A stretch of DNA of 64,000 bases from UBA4093 sp036676455. GTDB taxonomy: Bacteria > Cyanobacteriota > Sericytochromatia > S15B-MN24 > UBA4093. The stretch lies in assembly GCA_036676455.1 (NCBI GenBank), contig JAKFCW010000021.1, forward strand, positions 93,612-157,611. The letters are read 5' to 3'. This document shows positions 38,872 through 48,200 of this stretch, in pieces (the first letter of the stretch is position 1; the number at the start of each line of letters is the position of its first letter). The notes under the pieces are model-generated. The model saw nothing but the letters and a program-made list of their open reading frames with translations, had not been told where the DNA came from and ran no database searches. The position numbers and the translations under genes were made by a program.

Positions 38872-40074
38872 ATGACCCAAGGAAAACTCTGGACGAAGGA
38901 CTTCATCCTCATCGCGCTGGTGAACCTGTTTCTCTCGATGAACTTCTACCTCACGATGATCGTGGTCTCGCAGTTCGCGATCGCGCGCTTTCAGGCGACG
39001 CCCGGCCAGGCCGGGGCCGCGACGGGCATGTTCGTGATCGGTCTGCTGGTCGCCCGCTTCTTCACCGGCAACCTGCTGGGCCGCCTGGGCCTGGCCACGG
39101 TGCTCTATACGGGCGTGGGCCTCTCCGTCCTGGCATCCGCCCTGTACTTCGCGGCCGGTTCGCTGCCGTCGCTCCTGGCCATCCGCTTCTTCCACGGGGC
39201 CACGTTCGGCATCGCGAGCACGGCGGCGGCGACGATCGTCGCGAACATCATCCCCAAGAACCGGATCGGCGAGGGGATCGGCTACTTCGGCCTGAGCATG
39301 ACGGTCGCCTCCGCCATCGGCCCGTTCCTGGGCATGGTGCTCGGGCGCAGCGGAAACTACCCCCTGATCTTCTGGGCGGGCATCGCCGTTTCCGTCGTCG
39401 CCGTCCTCGTCTCGCTGTTCATGGACCGGAGCAAACTCAGCCCTGCCCAGGATAGCGGCTCCGCCAACAAGCGCTTCTCCGTGTCCAGCTTCATCGAGCC
39501 CAAGGTCCTGCCCATCTCACTGGCGATCACGGTCCTGGCGTTCTGCCAGTCCAGCGTGATCACCTTCCTGGGCTTGTACGCCCAGGAGCTCAACCTGACG
39601 ACTGCGGCCAGCTTCTTCTTCATCGTCTTCTCGGCGGTGCTTTTCATCTCGCGGCCAGCGGTCGGGAAGTTCTACGACAGGAAGGGCGAGAACCTGATCA
39701 TGTATGCGGCGATTGCCATCCACGCGCTTGGCTTGCTCGTCATGAGCCAGGCACAGAATGGCGCCGTCCTGTTGCTCTCGGCGGCCCTCATCGCGTTGGG
39801 CTTCGGCTCGCTGCTGTCGACTGGCCAGTCCGTCGCGGTGAAATCCACCGAGCGGAGCCGCATGGGCCTCGCCACCTCGACGTTCTTCATGCTGAGCGAC
39901 ATCGGCTTCGGGCTTGGGCCATTCGTCTTCGGGATGCTCATCCCCCACACGGGCTTCCGGGGCATGTACCTCGGCGCCAGCGCGGTGGTGCTGGCGAGCA
40001 CGCTGCTATACTACTTCCTGCACGGCCGGCATGCCGCTGCCCGGCGCACCGAAGTCGCCCCTCAAGCCGCCTGA
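38872..40074 (+). CDS. Major facilitator superfamily transporter
   Basis: A 400-residue, twelve-helix MFS protein (LVNLFLSMNFYLTMIVVSQFAI; FFHGATFGIASTAAATIVANIIPKNRIGEGIGYFGLSM with the helix 4-5 region of drug/H+ antiporters; GKFYDRKGENLIMYAAI in the second half). It resembles YttB/YkuC-like putative drug exporters (DHA1-type). Substrate unknown. It has its own promoter and lies between the nos region and an insertion sequence. Confidence 0.88.
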   Translation: MTQGKLWTKDFILIALVNLFLSMNFYLTMIVVSQFAIARFQATPGQAGAATGMFVIGLLVARFFTGNLLGRLGLATVLYTGVGLSVLASALYFAAGSLPSLLAIRFFHGATFGIASTAAATIVANIIPKNRIGEGIGYFGLSMTVASAIGPFLGMVLGRSGNYPLIFWAGIAVSVVAVLVSLFMDRSKLSPAQDSGSANKRFSVSSFIEPKVLPISLAITVLAFCQSSVITFLGLYAQELNLTTAASFFFIVFSAVLFISRPAVGKFYDRKGENLIMYAAIAIHALGLLVMSQAQNGAVLLLSAALIALGFGSLLSTGQSVAVKSTERSRMGLATSTFFMLSDIGFGLGPFVFGMLIPHTGFRGMYLGASAVVLASTLLYYFLHGRHAAARRTEVAPQAA

Positions 40075-40127
40075 CGCTCTAATAGTTGATAGCTGAGATC
40101 TCGTCCTTCACCGTCACTTGGGTAGTG

Positions 40128-40210
40128 GACGGAAATTAGCATAGAAAAGGCCCGCCGGGGTGTGAAACCGGCGGGCTTTGGTTCAGAGGGGTGTGGTGTG
40201 TTTGTGATTC
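40128..40210 (+). repeat. Left inverted repeat of the IS, with outward terminator
   Basis: Contains stem GCCCGCCGG / CCGGCGGGC (40150-40158 and 40168-40176); read outward (minus strand) it is followed by CCTTTTC. Matches the right end in inverted orientation. Confidence 0.75.
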
Positions 40211-40365
40211 ATAGGATGCCACAGACCGGGTCGAGTAGCCGTATAGGCCGCCGCATCGCGGATGTGCGGTTGCGTACGCTCGGTTACCATGTGTAGCGAG
40301 GGAGCGTTGCCGGTGGGGCCAGCAGAGGCGAGCATGGTGGTGGATGCTGAAGAAGGAGGCCTGCC

Positions 40366-41814
40366 GTGCTGAAGCCCATGCCCGAGAGCGCGTCGAGCCC
40401 CCAGAAGGTGGCGCCGAAGCTTTTCAAGGACGAGACGTTCGCCTTGAAGGTGCGGAGGCTCGCCGACGAGATGTTCACCGAGGACCAGTGGGAGGATCTC
40501 TATTCGGACGTGGGCAGGCCCGCGCGTGATCCGAAGGTCATGACGATCGCGCTCATCCTTCAGCAGCACCGCAACCTCTCGGACCGCCTCATGAGCGAGG
40601 CCATGCGCTACGACCTGGATGTGAAGGCCGGTCTCGGATTGGCCTGGGATGATGCGGGCATTCCCAAGACCTGCTTCAGCGAATTCCGGACCAGGCTGCT
40701 GGAGTACGGCAGGGAGTGCGAAGCTTTCAACCTCCTCAGCAAGAGGCTCGTCGAAAAGAAGGTGATCCGGAAGAAGGAGGTGCTCTACGTCGATGCCTCC
40801 CACCTCGAAGCCAACGCCAGCACCCCGAACCCACCGACCCTCATCCGCAAGGCCACCCAGCAGATCCTTCGCCAACTCAAGAAGGAGCGGCCCGAGCTCT
40901 ACCGGAAGCTCAGTGAGAAGGTTCCGACGAACGAGGCCGTGCCGTCGAATCGGGATTACTACATTTTGCCCGAGGCGGAGAAAGTGGAGCGTTTCGACGA
41001 GGCCGCGGAAATGGCTCGAACGGTAATCGAGGAGCTCGAGCGCAAGAAGCTGAGCCCAGCTCTCAAGGCCAAGCTCGAACTCTTGGACGTGATCCTGGAA
41101 GAGCGTGTCACCGACGACGACGAGCCCATCGATCCGGACGACGCGCCACCGGGACGAACAGCAAACCACCGGGATACCGATGCGCGGTGGGGAGCCAAGG
41201 GGAAGGATAAGTTCTTCTTCGGCTACAAGCGCACGATTGTCACGAACAAGGACGGATTCGTGGTGACCTTTGGCGTGGACCCAGGCAATACCCCGGACGG
41301 AGCGGTGCTCGACGTTCTGGTGGATGACGCACAGGAGCTCTTCGACGTCCAGCCCGAGAAAGTGGTGGGCGACGCCGCGTACGGCTCCGTGGATAACCAC
41401 CGGAAGATGAAGGAGAAGGGCGTCCAGTTGGCGACGTCCCTGAAGCCAGCGCCGAACCCCAGGAGAATGTACTCCCGCGATCGCTTCAGCTTCGATGCCG
41501 AAACCCAAACGCTCACTTGCCCTTCGGGCCAGACCACCCAGGAATCATTCGTGAGCCAAGATGGGGAGGGACAGGTTTTCCGCTTCCAGGCTCACCAGTG
41601 CGGATCCTGCAAACTCCGATTCGAATGCACGAACGGGGACTTCCGGAGCGTGAAGGTCAGAGAGACGATCCCGGATCTGGGTGAGGCCCTGACATACGGC
41701 AAGACCGAAGATTACCGGCAGGACATGAAGGACCGCCAGGTGATGGAAGGGAAGCACTCCGAGATCGTCCGATACCACGGCGGCCGACGAACCCGATACA
41801 GATGCTTGTGGTGA
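40366..41814 (+). CDS. IS1182-family transposase, C-terminal frameshift
   Basis: A 482-residue DDE transposase read from GTG 40366 (AAGGAGG 8 nt upstream). The N-terminal domain (VRRLADEMFTEDQWEDLYSD), first Asp in EVLYVDASHLEANAST, second Asp in KVVGDAAYGSVDNHRKM, a zinc-like HQCGSCKLRFEC and the Glu in RQVMEGKHSEIVRYHGGRR are visible. The usual end of this family (an IQ-LL-AVVVNLKRL-type tail) is absent in this frame; instead, another frame at 41796-41870 encodes IQMLVVNLKRLFKLE and a stop. A frameshift with a small loss of codons near 41785-41796 is inferred, so activity is doubtful. Confidence 0.85.
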   Translation: MLKPMPESASSPQKVAPKLFKDETFALKVRRLADEMFTEDQWEDLYSDVGRPARDPKVMTIALILQQHRNLSDRLMSEAMRYDLDVKAGLGLAWDDAGIPKTCFSEFRTRLLEYGRECEAFNLLSKRLVEKKVIRKKEVLYVDASHLEANASTPNPPTLIRKATQQILRQLKKERPELYRKLSEKVPTNEAVPSNRDYYILPEAEKVERFDEAAEMARTVIEELERKKLSPALKAKLELLDVILEERVTDDDEPIDPDDAPPGRTANHRDTDARWGAKGKDKFFFGYKRTIVTNKDGFVVTFGVDPGNTPDGAVLDVLVDDAQELFDVQPEKVVGDAAYGSVDNHRKMKEKGVQLATSLKPAPNPRRMYSRDRFSFDAETQTLTCPSGQTTQESFVSQDGEGQVFRFQAHQCGSCKLRFECTNGDFRSVKVRETIPDLGEALTYGKTEDYRQDMKDRQVMEGKHSEIVRYHGGRRTRYRCLW

Positions 41815-42015
41815 ACCTGAAACGGCTCTTCAAGCTGGAGAGAATGGGGCTGGTGCCGGTGATGGGGTAGGGGGTGGCGGCAGGGAGCCGGATCGGCCAT
41901 TCGGATCCACCGGATCCCCGCAACGAAAACGGCTGAATGCCGCCTGCTTGCAGATCAGCCATTCAACCGTTGTCGAGCGTTACCACTTGGCCGGCGTTGC
42001 CGACCGTGATGATAG

Positions 42016-42097
42016 CTCAATCACACACCACAACCCTCTCGAACCAAAGACCCGCCGGAACACACCCCGGCGGGCTTTTTCACTGCTAATTTCTGTC
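42016..42097 (-). repeat. Right inverted repeat of the IS, with outward terminator
   Basis: Stem CCCGCCGG / CCGGCGGG (42051-42058 and 42067-42074) followed outward on the plus strand by CTTTTT. Inverted copy of the left end. Confidence 0.75.
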
Positions 42098-42105
42098 AAA
42101 TTTCT

Positions 42106-42606
42106 TTATGACTGCCCCAGAATTACTTTCATTTCATCAATGAATACGTCAGCCGATCGCCTTGCCTCAGAAGCCATCTTCTCGGACCTCGATTTTTCAA
42201 GTAATATCCCGTTCCTTGAGACAAGATCCGAGTTTTTGTATTTCTTTGCAAACAGATCAAGGTGAATAATATTGTCCATCACAGGGAATGCTTGTAGATA
42301 CTCTGGAAGCTCAAGCCTATTTCCAACTCTGGGATGAAACACATATGTCGCGATGTTCAAATCTCGTTCATACGCCGCTCCCAGTTCAAAGGGAACCCAA
42401 TAAGAACCCTTTGTATTCTCCGAGAATACGGCAATAATATGAGAACACCCTCGCAATTGCTCAATAATGTGCTCTGTTAATCCTTTAGGCGATCTAATTC
42501 TTTGGTCTACCACATCCAGGTAAGAGCGAACTCCCCATCGTGCAAGATAGTCTCTAATTTGCATAGACAGAGTCGAGTCAGCTTGGCGATGCGAAATAAA
42601 AACCAT
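42106..42606 (-). CDS. TIR-domain protein (second TIR of the defence module)
   Basis: A 166-residue stand-alone TIR protein. It begins MVFISHRQADSTLSMQIRDYL (strand A and helix A), has DQRIRSPKGLTEHIIEQLRGC and AVFSENTKGSYWVPFELGAAYE, where Glu74 in WVPFELG matches the catalytic Glu of NAD-cleaving TIR enzymes. The start at 42606 has GAGG 9 nt upstream and an in-frame stop just before. Its stop lies about 7 bp from the IS right end, so the C-terminus seems intact. AT-rich codons match the two upstream genes. It differs clearly from the ThsB-like TIR gene at 43612. Confidence 0.82.
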   Translation of the reverse strand: MVFISHRQADSTLSMQIRDYLARWGVRSYLDVVDQRIRSPKGLTEHIIEQLRGCSHIIAVFSENTKGSYWVPFELGAAYERDLNIATYVFHPRVGNRLELPEYLQAFPVMDNIIHLDLFAKKYKNSDLVSRNGILLEKSRSEKMASEARRSADVFIDEMKVILGQS

Positions 42607-42637
42607 CTTCTAGCCCTCAGACAAAATGTTGTCGCCT

Positions 42638-43615
42638 CTAAATTCGGCCATCGTCAGCTAGTCGCCTATAGTGCTGACCAAGGGGAGTAAGCCTGCAAGA
42701 TTCAGAGTTCATTGCAGCCCAGTACATATCCTTTGCACCAACTGGTACGACTAGCCCTACTCGATTGCAATCCTGGAGTTCTCTGAACTCAGCTTGAAGC
42801 TTAGGATCCCCGTCAGTTCGAGGAGAACCATCTGATGACGTATGCTCATGATCTGGGGAAAGAGGATACGTCAAGGCCCAAGGATTCGGAAACAACTCCG
42901 GTAATTTCCGCAAAGTAGATACCGAAATCTTTGGTTCTACCTGCCGTAAAACGAGGAACGAGTCCACATGGCTCTTAAACAGAGGACGTTGCTCCCAAGC
43001 CCCCAAACTCTGATCGATATGGCTATACACCGACGCCGGCGTGATTCTCCCAAGAATATCAGCCGCGCCGCCGCGAAGCGCATCGAGCATTAGGTAGGTA
43101 AAAAGGCCATGTCCATTCCGCTCCATCGAGGGTTCAGTTTCGCGGCTTGCAGTTAAAATTGTAGTGCCATGACTTAGGACAGAGATGGATACCGTATTGT
43201 TAAACAGTTCATGATTGCCTGCGTTTCCCGCGAAACAACAGTCAAGAAGAATGATCCGATTTCGAATTCTACCTTGCGCCTCATCAGCGATCTGCATCAA
43301 CTCATCCATACGCAGTCCAGGAGTATCAGGCGTATAGTCTGAAGTACATAGGTATGCATGATTATGGGCAATCGCACCATGTCCCGCAAAGTAGAACAGG
43401 GCCACCTCTGCACTTGATGCAAATAAAGCCCTGAGTTGGCTCCTTAGCTCCCCTATTGTGACTTGATGTGCATTTGTTGCCAACTTAATATCAAAATTCC
43501 TCGAATTATCGCCATTTTTTCGAAGCTCGCCGGCAATAGCATTTGCATCATTTGCACAACCCCCTAGCGGCATACCAGGGTAATCATTAAGCCCAATAAC
43601 TAATGCTCGCTTCAT
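42638..43615 (-). CDS. Caspase-like protease (peptidase C14 family), defence effector
   Basis: A 325-residue protein with an N-terminal caspase/metacaspase p20-like domain: KRALVIGLNDYPGMPLGGCANDANAI, YFAGHGA with catalytic His79, and IILLDCCFAG with catalytic Cys127 (second Cys). LTASRETEPSMERNGHGLFTYLMLDAL completes the fold at about residue 200. The C-terminal 120 residues form a separate domain ending CRLTPLGQHYRRLADDGRI, perhaps the ligand-sensing part. The ATG overlaps the stop of the ThsB-like gene (4 bp). TIR plus caspase-like pairs are known as Thoeris type IV, in which a TIR-made cADPR isomer switches on the protease. Confidence 0.88.
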   Translation of the reverse strand: MKRALVIGLNDYPGMPLGGCANDANAIAGELRKNGDNSRNFDIKLATNAHQVTIGELRSQLRALFASSAEVALFYFAGHGAIAHNHAYLCTSDYTPDTPGLRMDELMQIADEAQGRIRNRIILLDCCFAGNAGNHELFNNTVSISVLSHGTTILTASRETEPSMERNGHGLFTYLMLDALRGGAADILGRITPASVYSHIDQSLGAWEQRPLFKSHVDSFLVLRQVEPKISVSTLRKLPELFPNPWALTYPLSPDHEHTSSDGSPRTDGDPKLQAEFRELQDCNRVGLVVPVGAKDMYWAAMNSESCRLTPLGQHYRRLADDGRI

Positions 43616-44022
43616 GCGTTTGCCTCAATTGCCTTCACAATGCTTGCGCCTTGCCATTTCACTATAGAGTGAGCAGCATCCTTTACAGTTTTTGAGGTTT
43701 TTTCTGCGGCCCACGGTTCAATCGCAATAATACGTTTCCCATGTTTTTTTGCTAGTTCGATCTCAACATTAATCCACTTGCTATAAGATGCGTACACACC
43801 CGCCAATATTAATACGGTTGAGCACGGCAACATCTGAGCCTCAATAGCTGCGCGAAGTGCCTTATCATTGGCTGCATTATGAATTGGATCATTTTTTGGA
43901 ACACTATAATTCTTATAGTTGAATCCCGAAGGAGTTTTCTGAGCATCCAGTAGAGATACGACCTTTTCATAAGCATCGCCATAAGTCCAGCTATGACTGA
44001 TAAAAATATTATATGTTGCCAA
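43612..44022 (-). CDS. ThsB-like TIR protein (DUF1863/MTH538 family)
   Basis: A 136-residue protein of the Thoeris ThsB TIR family. MATYNIFISHSWTYGDAYEKVV gives the first strand and helix; NYSVPKNDPIHNAANDKALRAAIEAQM, VLILAGVYASYSKWINVEIELAKKHGKRIIAIEPW holds the predicted catalytic Glu87. ThsB proteins detect phage infection and turn NAD into signal nucleotides. First gene of an AT-rich three-gene operon with the caspase-like and second TIR genes; low GC compared with the flanks points to horizontal transfer. Confidence 0.85.
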   Translation of the reverse strand: MATYNIFISHSWTYGDAYEKVVSLLDAQKTPSGFNYKNYSVPKNDPIHNAANDKALRAAIEAQMLPCSTVLILAGVYASYSKWINVEIELAKKHGKRIIAIEPWAAEKTSKTVKDAAHSIVKWQGASIVKAIEANA

Positions 44023-44534
44023 CTCAAACCCCCTAAAATTTCATCGCAAAACCGGCATTTAGATTTCGAACGCCTTACCAATAATACTGAATTTCAAAAT
44101 TCTAAACAATAGAATACATAACAAAACCAACGCACGAAAAGTTTAATATTACATAAGACATCAGCATCCAGAAAACCCGACGCTATCATTAGCCAAAGGT
44201 GAATCAATTTACTTTCTACCAGAAAAATTTCCAATCTTGCCCACTCCAAATAAGAATGTCACAATATTTCACAAAAAAAATCCCTAGGATCACCTCAATG
44301 AACCTTGGGAATTTAATCGCAAAATCGGCACCAAACCGTAACGTATAGACTCATGAATTGAAATTAATACATACTTATACTAAAACATATTGTTACTTAA
44401 CGGAGCAGCTTAACAGCAGATCTGCAACTTCCTTTCAGGATTAGCGCCTTGTATGTAGAAGCTACTAATCTTTGGAAGGATACCTACTTTGCCTAGAGCA
44501 AGAATTAAGTCTACAACTCACTTTCAGGCATACT
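44023..44534. other. AT-rich 512-bp gap upstream of the defence operon
   Basis: No gene seen. It should contain the promoter of the ThsB-like gene, which I cannot place because AT-rich DNA offers many -10-like boxes. A minus-strand terminator lies at 44272-44310. Composition differs strongly from the GC-rich chromosome on both sides. Confidence 0.6.
44272..44310 (-). terminator. Intrinsic terminator downstream of vanW
   Basis: Stem TCCCTAGG / CCTTGGGA (one mismatch) with a 14-nt loop; on the minus strand it is followed by eight T. It probably ends the AMMECR1-A2M-VanW operon and insulates the defence genes. Confidence 0.6.
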
Positions 44535-45221
44535 CTATTGATATCTCTTGTATACATCAACTGATAGGGATTCTTGATGCGGTGCCTTTTCAGACATTTC
44601 GGTAACACGAATCGTATGGTAGCAAACGCTCCCTGGGCGAGAAATGCTGGGTACATATGAAACAATCCGAACGTAGCGCTGACTTTCATGTCGGGATTGT
44701 ACGACTGCTAGTAGAGTTTCATCCTCTAGCCTCAGCGATAGGCGAATAGTAGTTGGCAAGAGATTTCTGAAACGAAGATCCGCCATCCCATACCAAACTG
44801 TAGCATCGCGTCCTGGGGGGACCGAACTGACTTGGCGAAAATGAGAATGGCGTTCGACGATTGCCATTCCTGAAAGAGCAGCGGCATTGTAGAGCGTAGA
44901 TGAGACCTGGCAAATGCCTCCCCCAATGCTTTTCACAAGATCGCGCTCCATGAAAGCCAGCGCTTCTCGGTATCCACGCTCAGGAGTGCGGGGACCAACC
45001 ACGTCATTGAACGAAAAGACATCACCCGGCTCTATGACAATTCCATCCAAAGCCATCACTGCCCGACGAATGTTATGCCGCTGTGCCTCAGTGCGATCGG
45101 CCAGGCTGGTGCGATACGAGCCTAATTCCACTTGGAAGGGACGGTTCAGCCAGAGTGCGCCCCCAACTGAGAGGATGACAGCAATACATAAGGGGACCCC
45201 CACCTTCACGCGCCCCGTCAT
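44535..45221 (-). CDS. VanW family protein
   Basis: A 228-residue protein with a single N-terminal hydrophobic segment (VGVPLCIAVILSVGGALWL), likely an anchor or signal, followed by the VanW core: AVMALDGIVIEPGDVFSFNDVVGPRTPERGYREA and GGGICQVSSTLYNAALLSG-like GGGICQVSSTLYNAAALSGM, with HSHFRQVSSVPPGRDATVWYG. VanW function is unknown; some accompany vancomycin-resistance or wall genes. Its ATG overlaps the A2M stop by 4 bp, so it is coupled to it, yet its base composition is visibly less GC-rich than that of A2M. Confidence 0.88.
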   Translation of the reverse strand: MTGRVKVGVPLCIAVILSVGGALWLNRPFQVELGSYRTSLADRTEAQRHNIRRAVMALDGIVIEPGDVFSFNDVVGPRTPERGYREALAFMERDLVKSIGGGICQVSSTLYNAAALSGMAIVERHSHFRQVSSVPPGRDATVWYGMADLRFRNLLPTTIRLSLRLEDETLLAVVQSRHESQRYVRIVSYVPSISRPGSVCYHTIRVTEMSEKAPHQESLSVDVYKRYQ

Positions 45222-48200
45222 TCCCGGATCTCCAGACGAGTCTCAGCCCCCCGTGCCCGTACCTCGGGGGCGTACATCCCCTCGATCACCGGAGGCAGCA
45301 CGTGGTACCGACCCGGAATCTGCGGCCGCATCACGTAGTAGTAGGGTATCGAGCCGGTCGCCATCTCGCGCTGGAAGAAGACCATCTTCTCGTCCCGCAC
45401 GGTCTGCGAACTCCAGGCGTAAGCCCAGCCGCCACTCGGCTCGTCCAGCACCTCGGCGCCTGCCGGCAGCGGGTCCTCGAGCACCAGGTAGCGCACCGGC
45501 TCCTTGACGTCCACCGTCAGCCGCACCAGCACCTTCTGGCCGGACTTCACGTTATCGCCCGCTCGCCGCAGGCCTGCGACCACCTTGGGGTCAAAGTAAC
45601 GGCTGAAGCCACCACCCCCGGCCTTGGACTCGGCGAAGAGCTTCTCATCCAGCAGGAAGTACTCCCGCTTCAACTCAAGCTCCTTGGAGGCCTGCGGCTG
45701 GATGTCCTCCCGCGCCGCCACGTACGAGAGCACGCCCGAGGCAGGCAGCTCGCCCATTCCCTCGGCCCGCACCGCCACCGTGTGCCGGCCCGGCTTGAGC
45801 ATGTTCCCCATCAGGGTCACCTGGCCCCCGAGGTAGCGGGCCTCGCCCTGAAGGTCAAGACGCTGCACGGGCTGGCCGTCGAGCAAGACCTGCGCTGCGG
45901 TCGGGATTCCCGCCTCGGAGGCGTAGCGCATCGCATCGGCCAGGGCCATCACGATGGCGCCCGTGTCCTTGGTGCTCAGCCAGCGATCGCCCTGCCGGTT
46001 CACCACCAGCCAGCGCACCGCCCCCGTCACCTCGGGCGCATTCGGCTCCACCAAGAGACCCGCCCGAACCGCGTAGGCTGTCGTCTCGGTCGCCATGTCG
46101 TACCAAGAGAATTGTTGCGCCCGGCTCTCCCAGTGAACCAGCGTCCCGGTCCGGGTGGCCTGCCGCTTGAGCATGTCCCAGGTCGTCCGCGCCTTCTGTG
46201 GGTCACCCGACTGCTGGTAGGCGATCGTCGCCAACGCCAGCCCGTAGTTCGAGAGGCCACTGCGCTCGCGCCAGAGCTTGTCACGCAGGTTGGTATCCGC
46301 CTGTCCCCAGTAGCTCAGCGACCACGCGATGGACGCCAGGGCATCCGGACCCGCCCCGCGGCGAACCTCGGTCGGCGTGACCAGGTCCTTGCCGGTCCGC
46401 GCTCCCACGCTCTTGAGGAAGCGAATAGCCGAGCGAACCGGCGCCTCGGGCACCATGAAGCCCGCCTGCCGGGTCTCGTAGAGCCCGTAGAGCACGTAGG
46501 CGCTCAGGTCCGCCTCGCTCTGGTCCGCGGCGAACCAGCCCCAGCCGCCGTCGGCATGCTGGAAGCTCAGGATCTTCTTCAGGCCGTCCTCGACGAGCGC
46601 GGGCATCTCGGCCACGAACGCTTGACGGGGCAGGCCCAGGGCCGTGACCGTCTGGTAGGCGCGGATCTCGGGCACGAAGCGGCTCGTCGTCTGCTCGATG
46701 CAGCCGTAGGGGTACTTGCGCAGGTAGTCGAGCGCTCCCAGCATCGCCGCCGCGGGGGTCGGATCCAGCGACAGCTTCAACGAGACCGTCTCGGCGATCG
46801 CCTCCTTCGGCAACTCCACCCCAAACTCCGCCGGCTTGGCCTCGCTCGCCTGACCCGCGAAGGCCATGCGCTCGGGAGTGCCATGCGGCAGCACCGGCAG
46901 CGAGAGCTCGAGCGCATCGGATGCTCCCGTTCCCCGGGCGGTCACCGTCATGCTCGCCGTGCCCACGGTCTGGGGCTCGACCCAGGTATCGAACCGGAAG
47001 ACGCCGTTCGACGGCACCGTGATGGTCCGCTCGGTTCCCCCACCAAAGGTGAGGTTCGTCGCCGCGGTCTGCAGGCGGACTTCCTGCTCCTGCTTCGTGT
47101 AGTTGTGGACCATGGTCGCAATCGCCACCTTGTCCCCCATCACCATGAACCGCGGCATCGCCAGCCGCACCAGCAGGTCCTTGGTGGCCAGGAACTTCTC
47201 GCGCGCCGCGCCCACCTGGGTCTGGGCATTCACCGCCCGGGCCGTCACCACCCAGGTGGTGAGGTTATCCGGCAGCGTGAAGGTCACGGTGGCCGAGCCG
47301 CCGGGGCCCGTCTGAACGGTGGGGAACCAGGCCGCCGTGTCCTTGAAGTTCTTGCGAACCCGCGGCTCCTCGGTGTCCTTGCCCGGCCCACCCGAGTAGT
47401 CCTCGACGAACGAGTAGCTGGTCGAGACCCGGTTCCAGCGCGGCCCGTGGAAGACCGCCCGGATATCCGGAGTCTCGTCCGGCGCCAGCGCGTAGATGGC
47501 CTCGTCGACGACGCCCAGCGAGACCTCGGCGGAGACGGGCTTGCCGTCGGCCGTGCGGGTGGTGACGGTCACGGAAGCCTCCTCACCCGGCAGGTAACGC
47601 TCCTTGCCGGGCGTAATGCGCACGTCGAGGAAGCGATCGCCCGGCGTCACGTTGAGCGACTTCTCGGCCAGGTGGAACGACTTGCCGTCCACCACCGAGG
47701 CCACCACGAAGACGTTGGGCGCAAAGTCCTTCGTCACCGGGATCTCCACGATCCGGCTCCGCTTCCCTGCCCCCAGCACCTGGGCGCTATAGATCCGCCG
47801 CCCCTCAACGGTAAGCAGCGGGCTGACTTCGGCGTTCGGGAGCTGCAAGAGCACCTTCGCGACGTCGCCGGGCGCGTAGCGCTTCTTGTCGAAGGTCATC
47901 TGAACCATGCCGTAGGTCTGCGAGCTACCGGCCCATTCCTCGTCGGCCACCCAGAGCCAGGCGGATTCCACGATCTCGCGGCCACCCTGGTCCCGGGACG
48001 TCGCCCGCAGGCGGTACTCCCCGCCCTCCTTCGGAATCTCGAAGCCGAGCGACGCCCGCCCCTGGGCATCCGTCCTGGCGGACCAGGAGCCGGCGGGATG
48101 GGTCTTGGTCTCGAACTGCGTGACGTCGTTCACCTCTCGCTCGATGGTCTCGATGCGCAGCAACTCGACCGTCACGTCGGTTGAGATGGGCTTGCCGTCG

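Larger units (their letters stand above)
40126..42099. mobile_element. IS1182-type insertion sequence
   Basis: About 1.97 kb bounded by imperfect inverted repeats of about 80 bp (40128-40210 and 42016-42097). Inward from each end the ends read GAC(G/A)GAAATTAGCA, then GCCCGCCGGGGTGTG, a hairpin, TTTGGTTC and TGTGGTGTGT. It contains one transposase gene. No target-site duplication is apparent. The right end stops about 7 bp from the stop codon of the TIR gene at 42106. Confidence 0.8.

Noticed and set aside
40110..42115. Target-site duplication around the IS
   Set aside because: The bases just outside the two ends do not match.
45302..48184. Long open frame of 960 codons opposite the alpha-2-macroglobulin gene
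   Set aside because: Biased His/Arg/Gly-rich translation without motifs; it is the complement of coding DNA.
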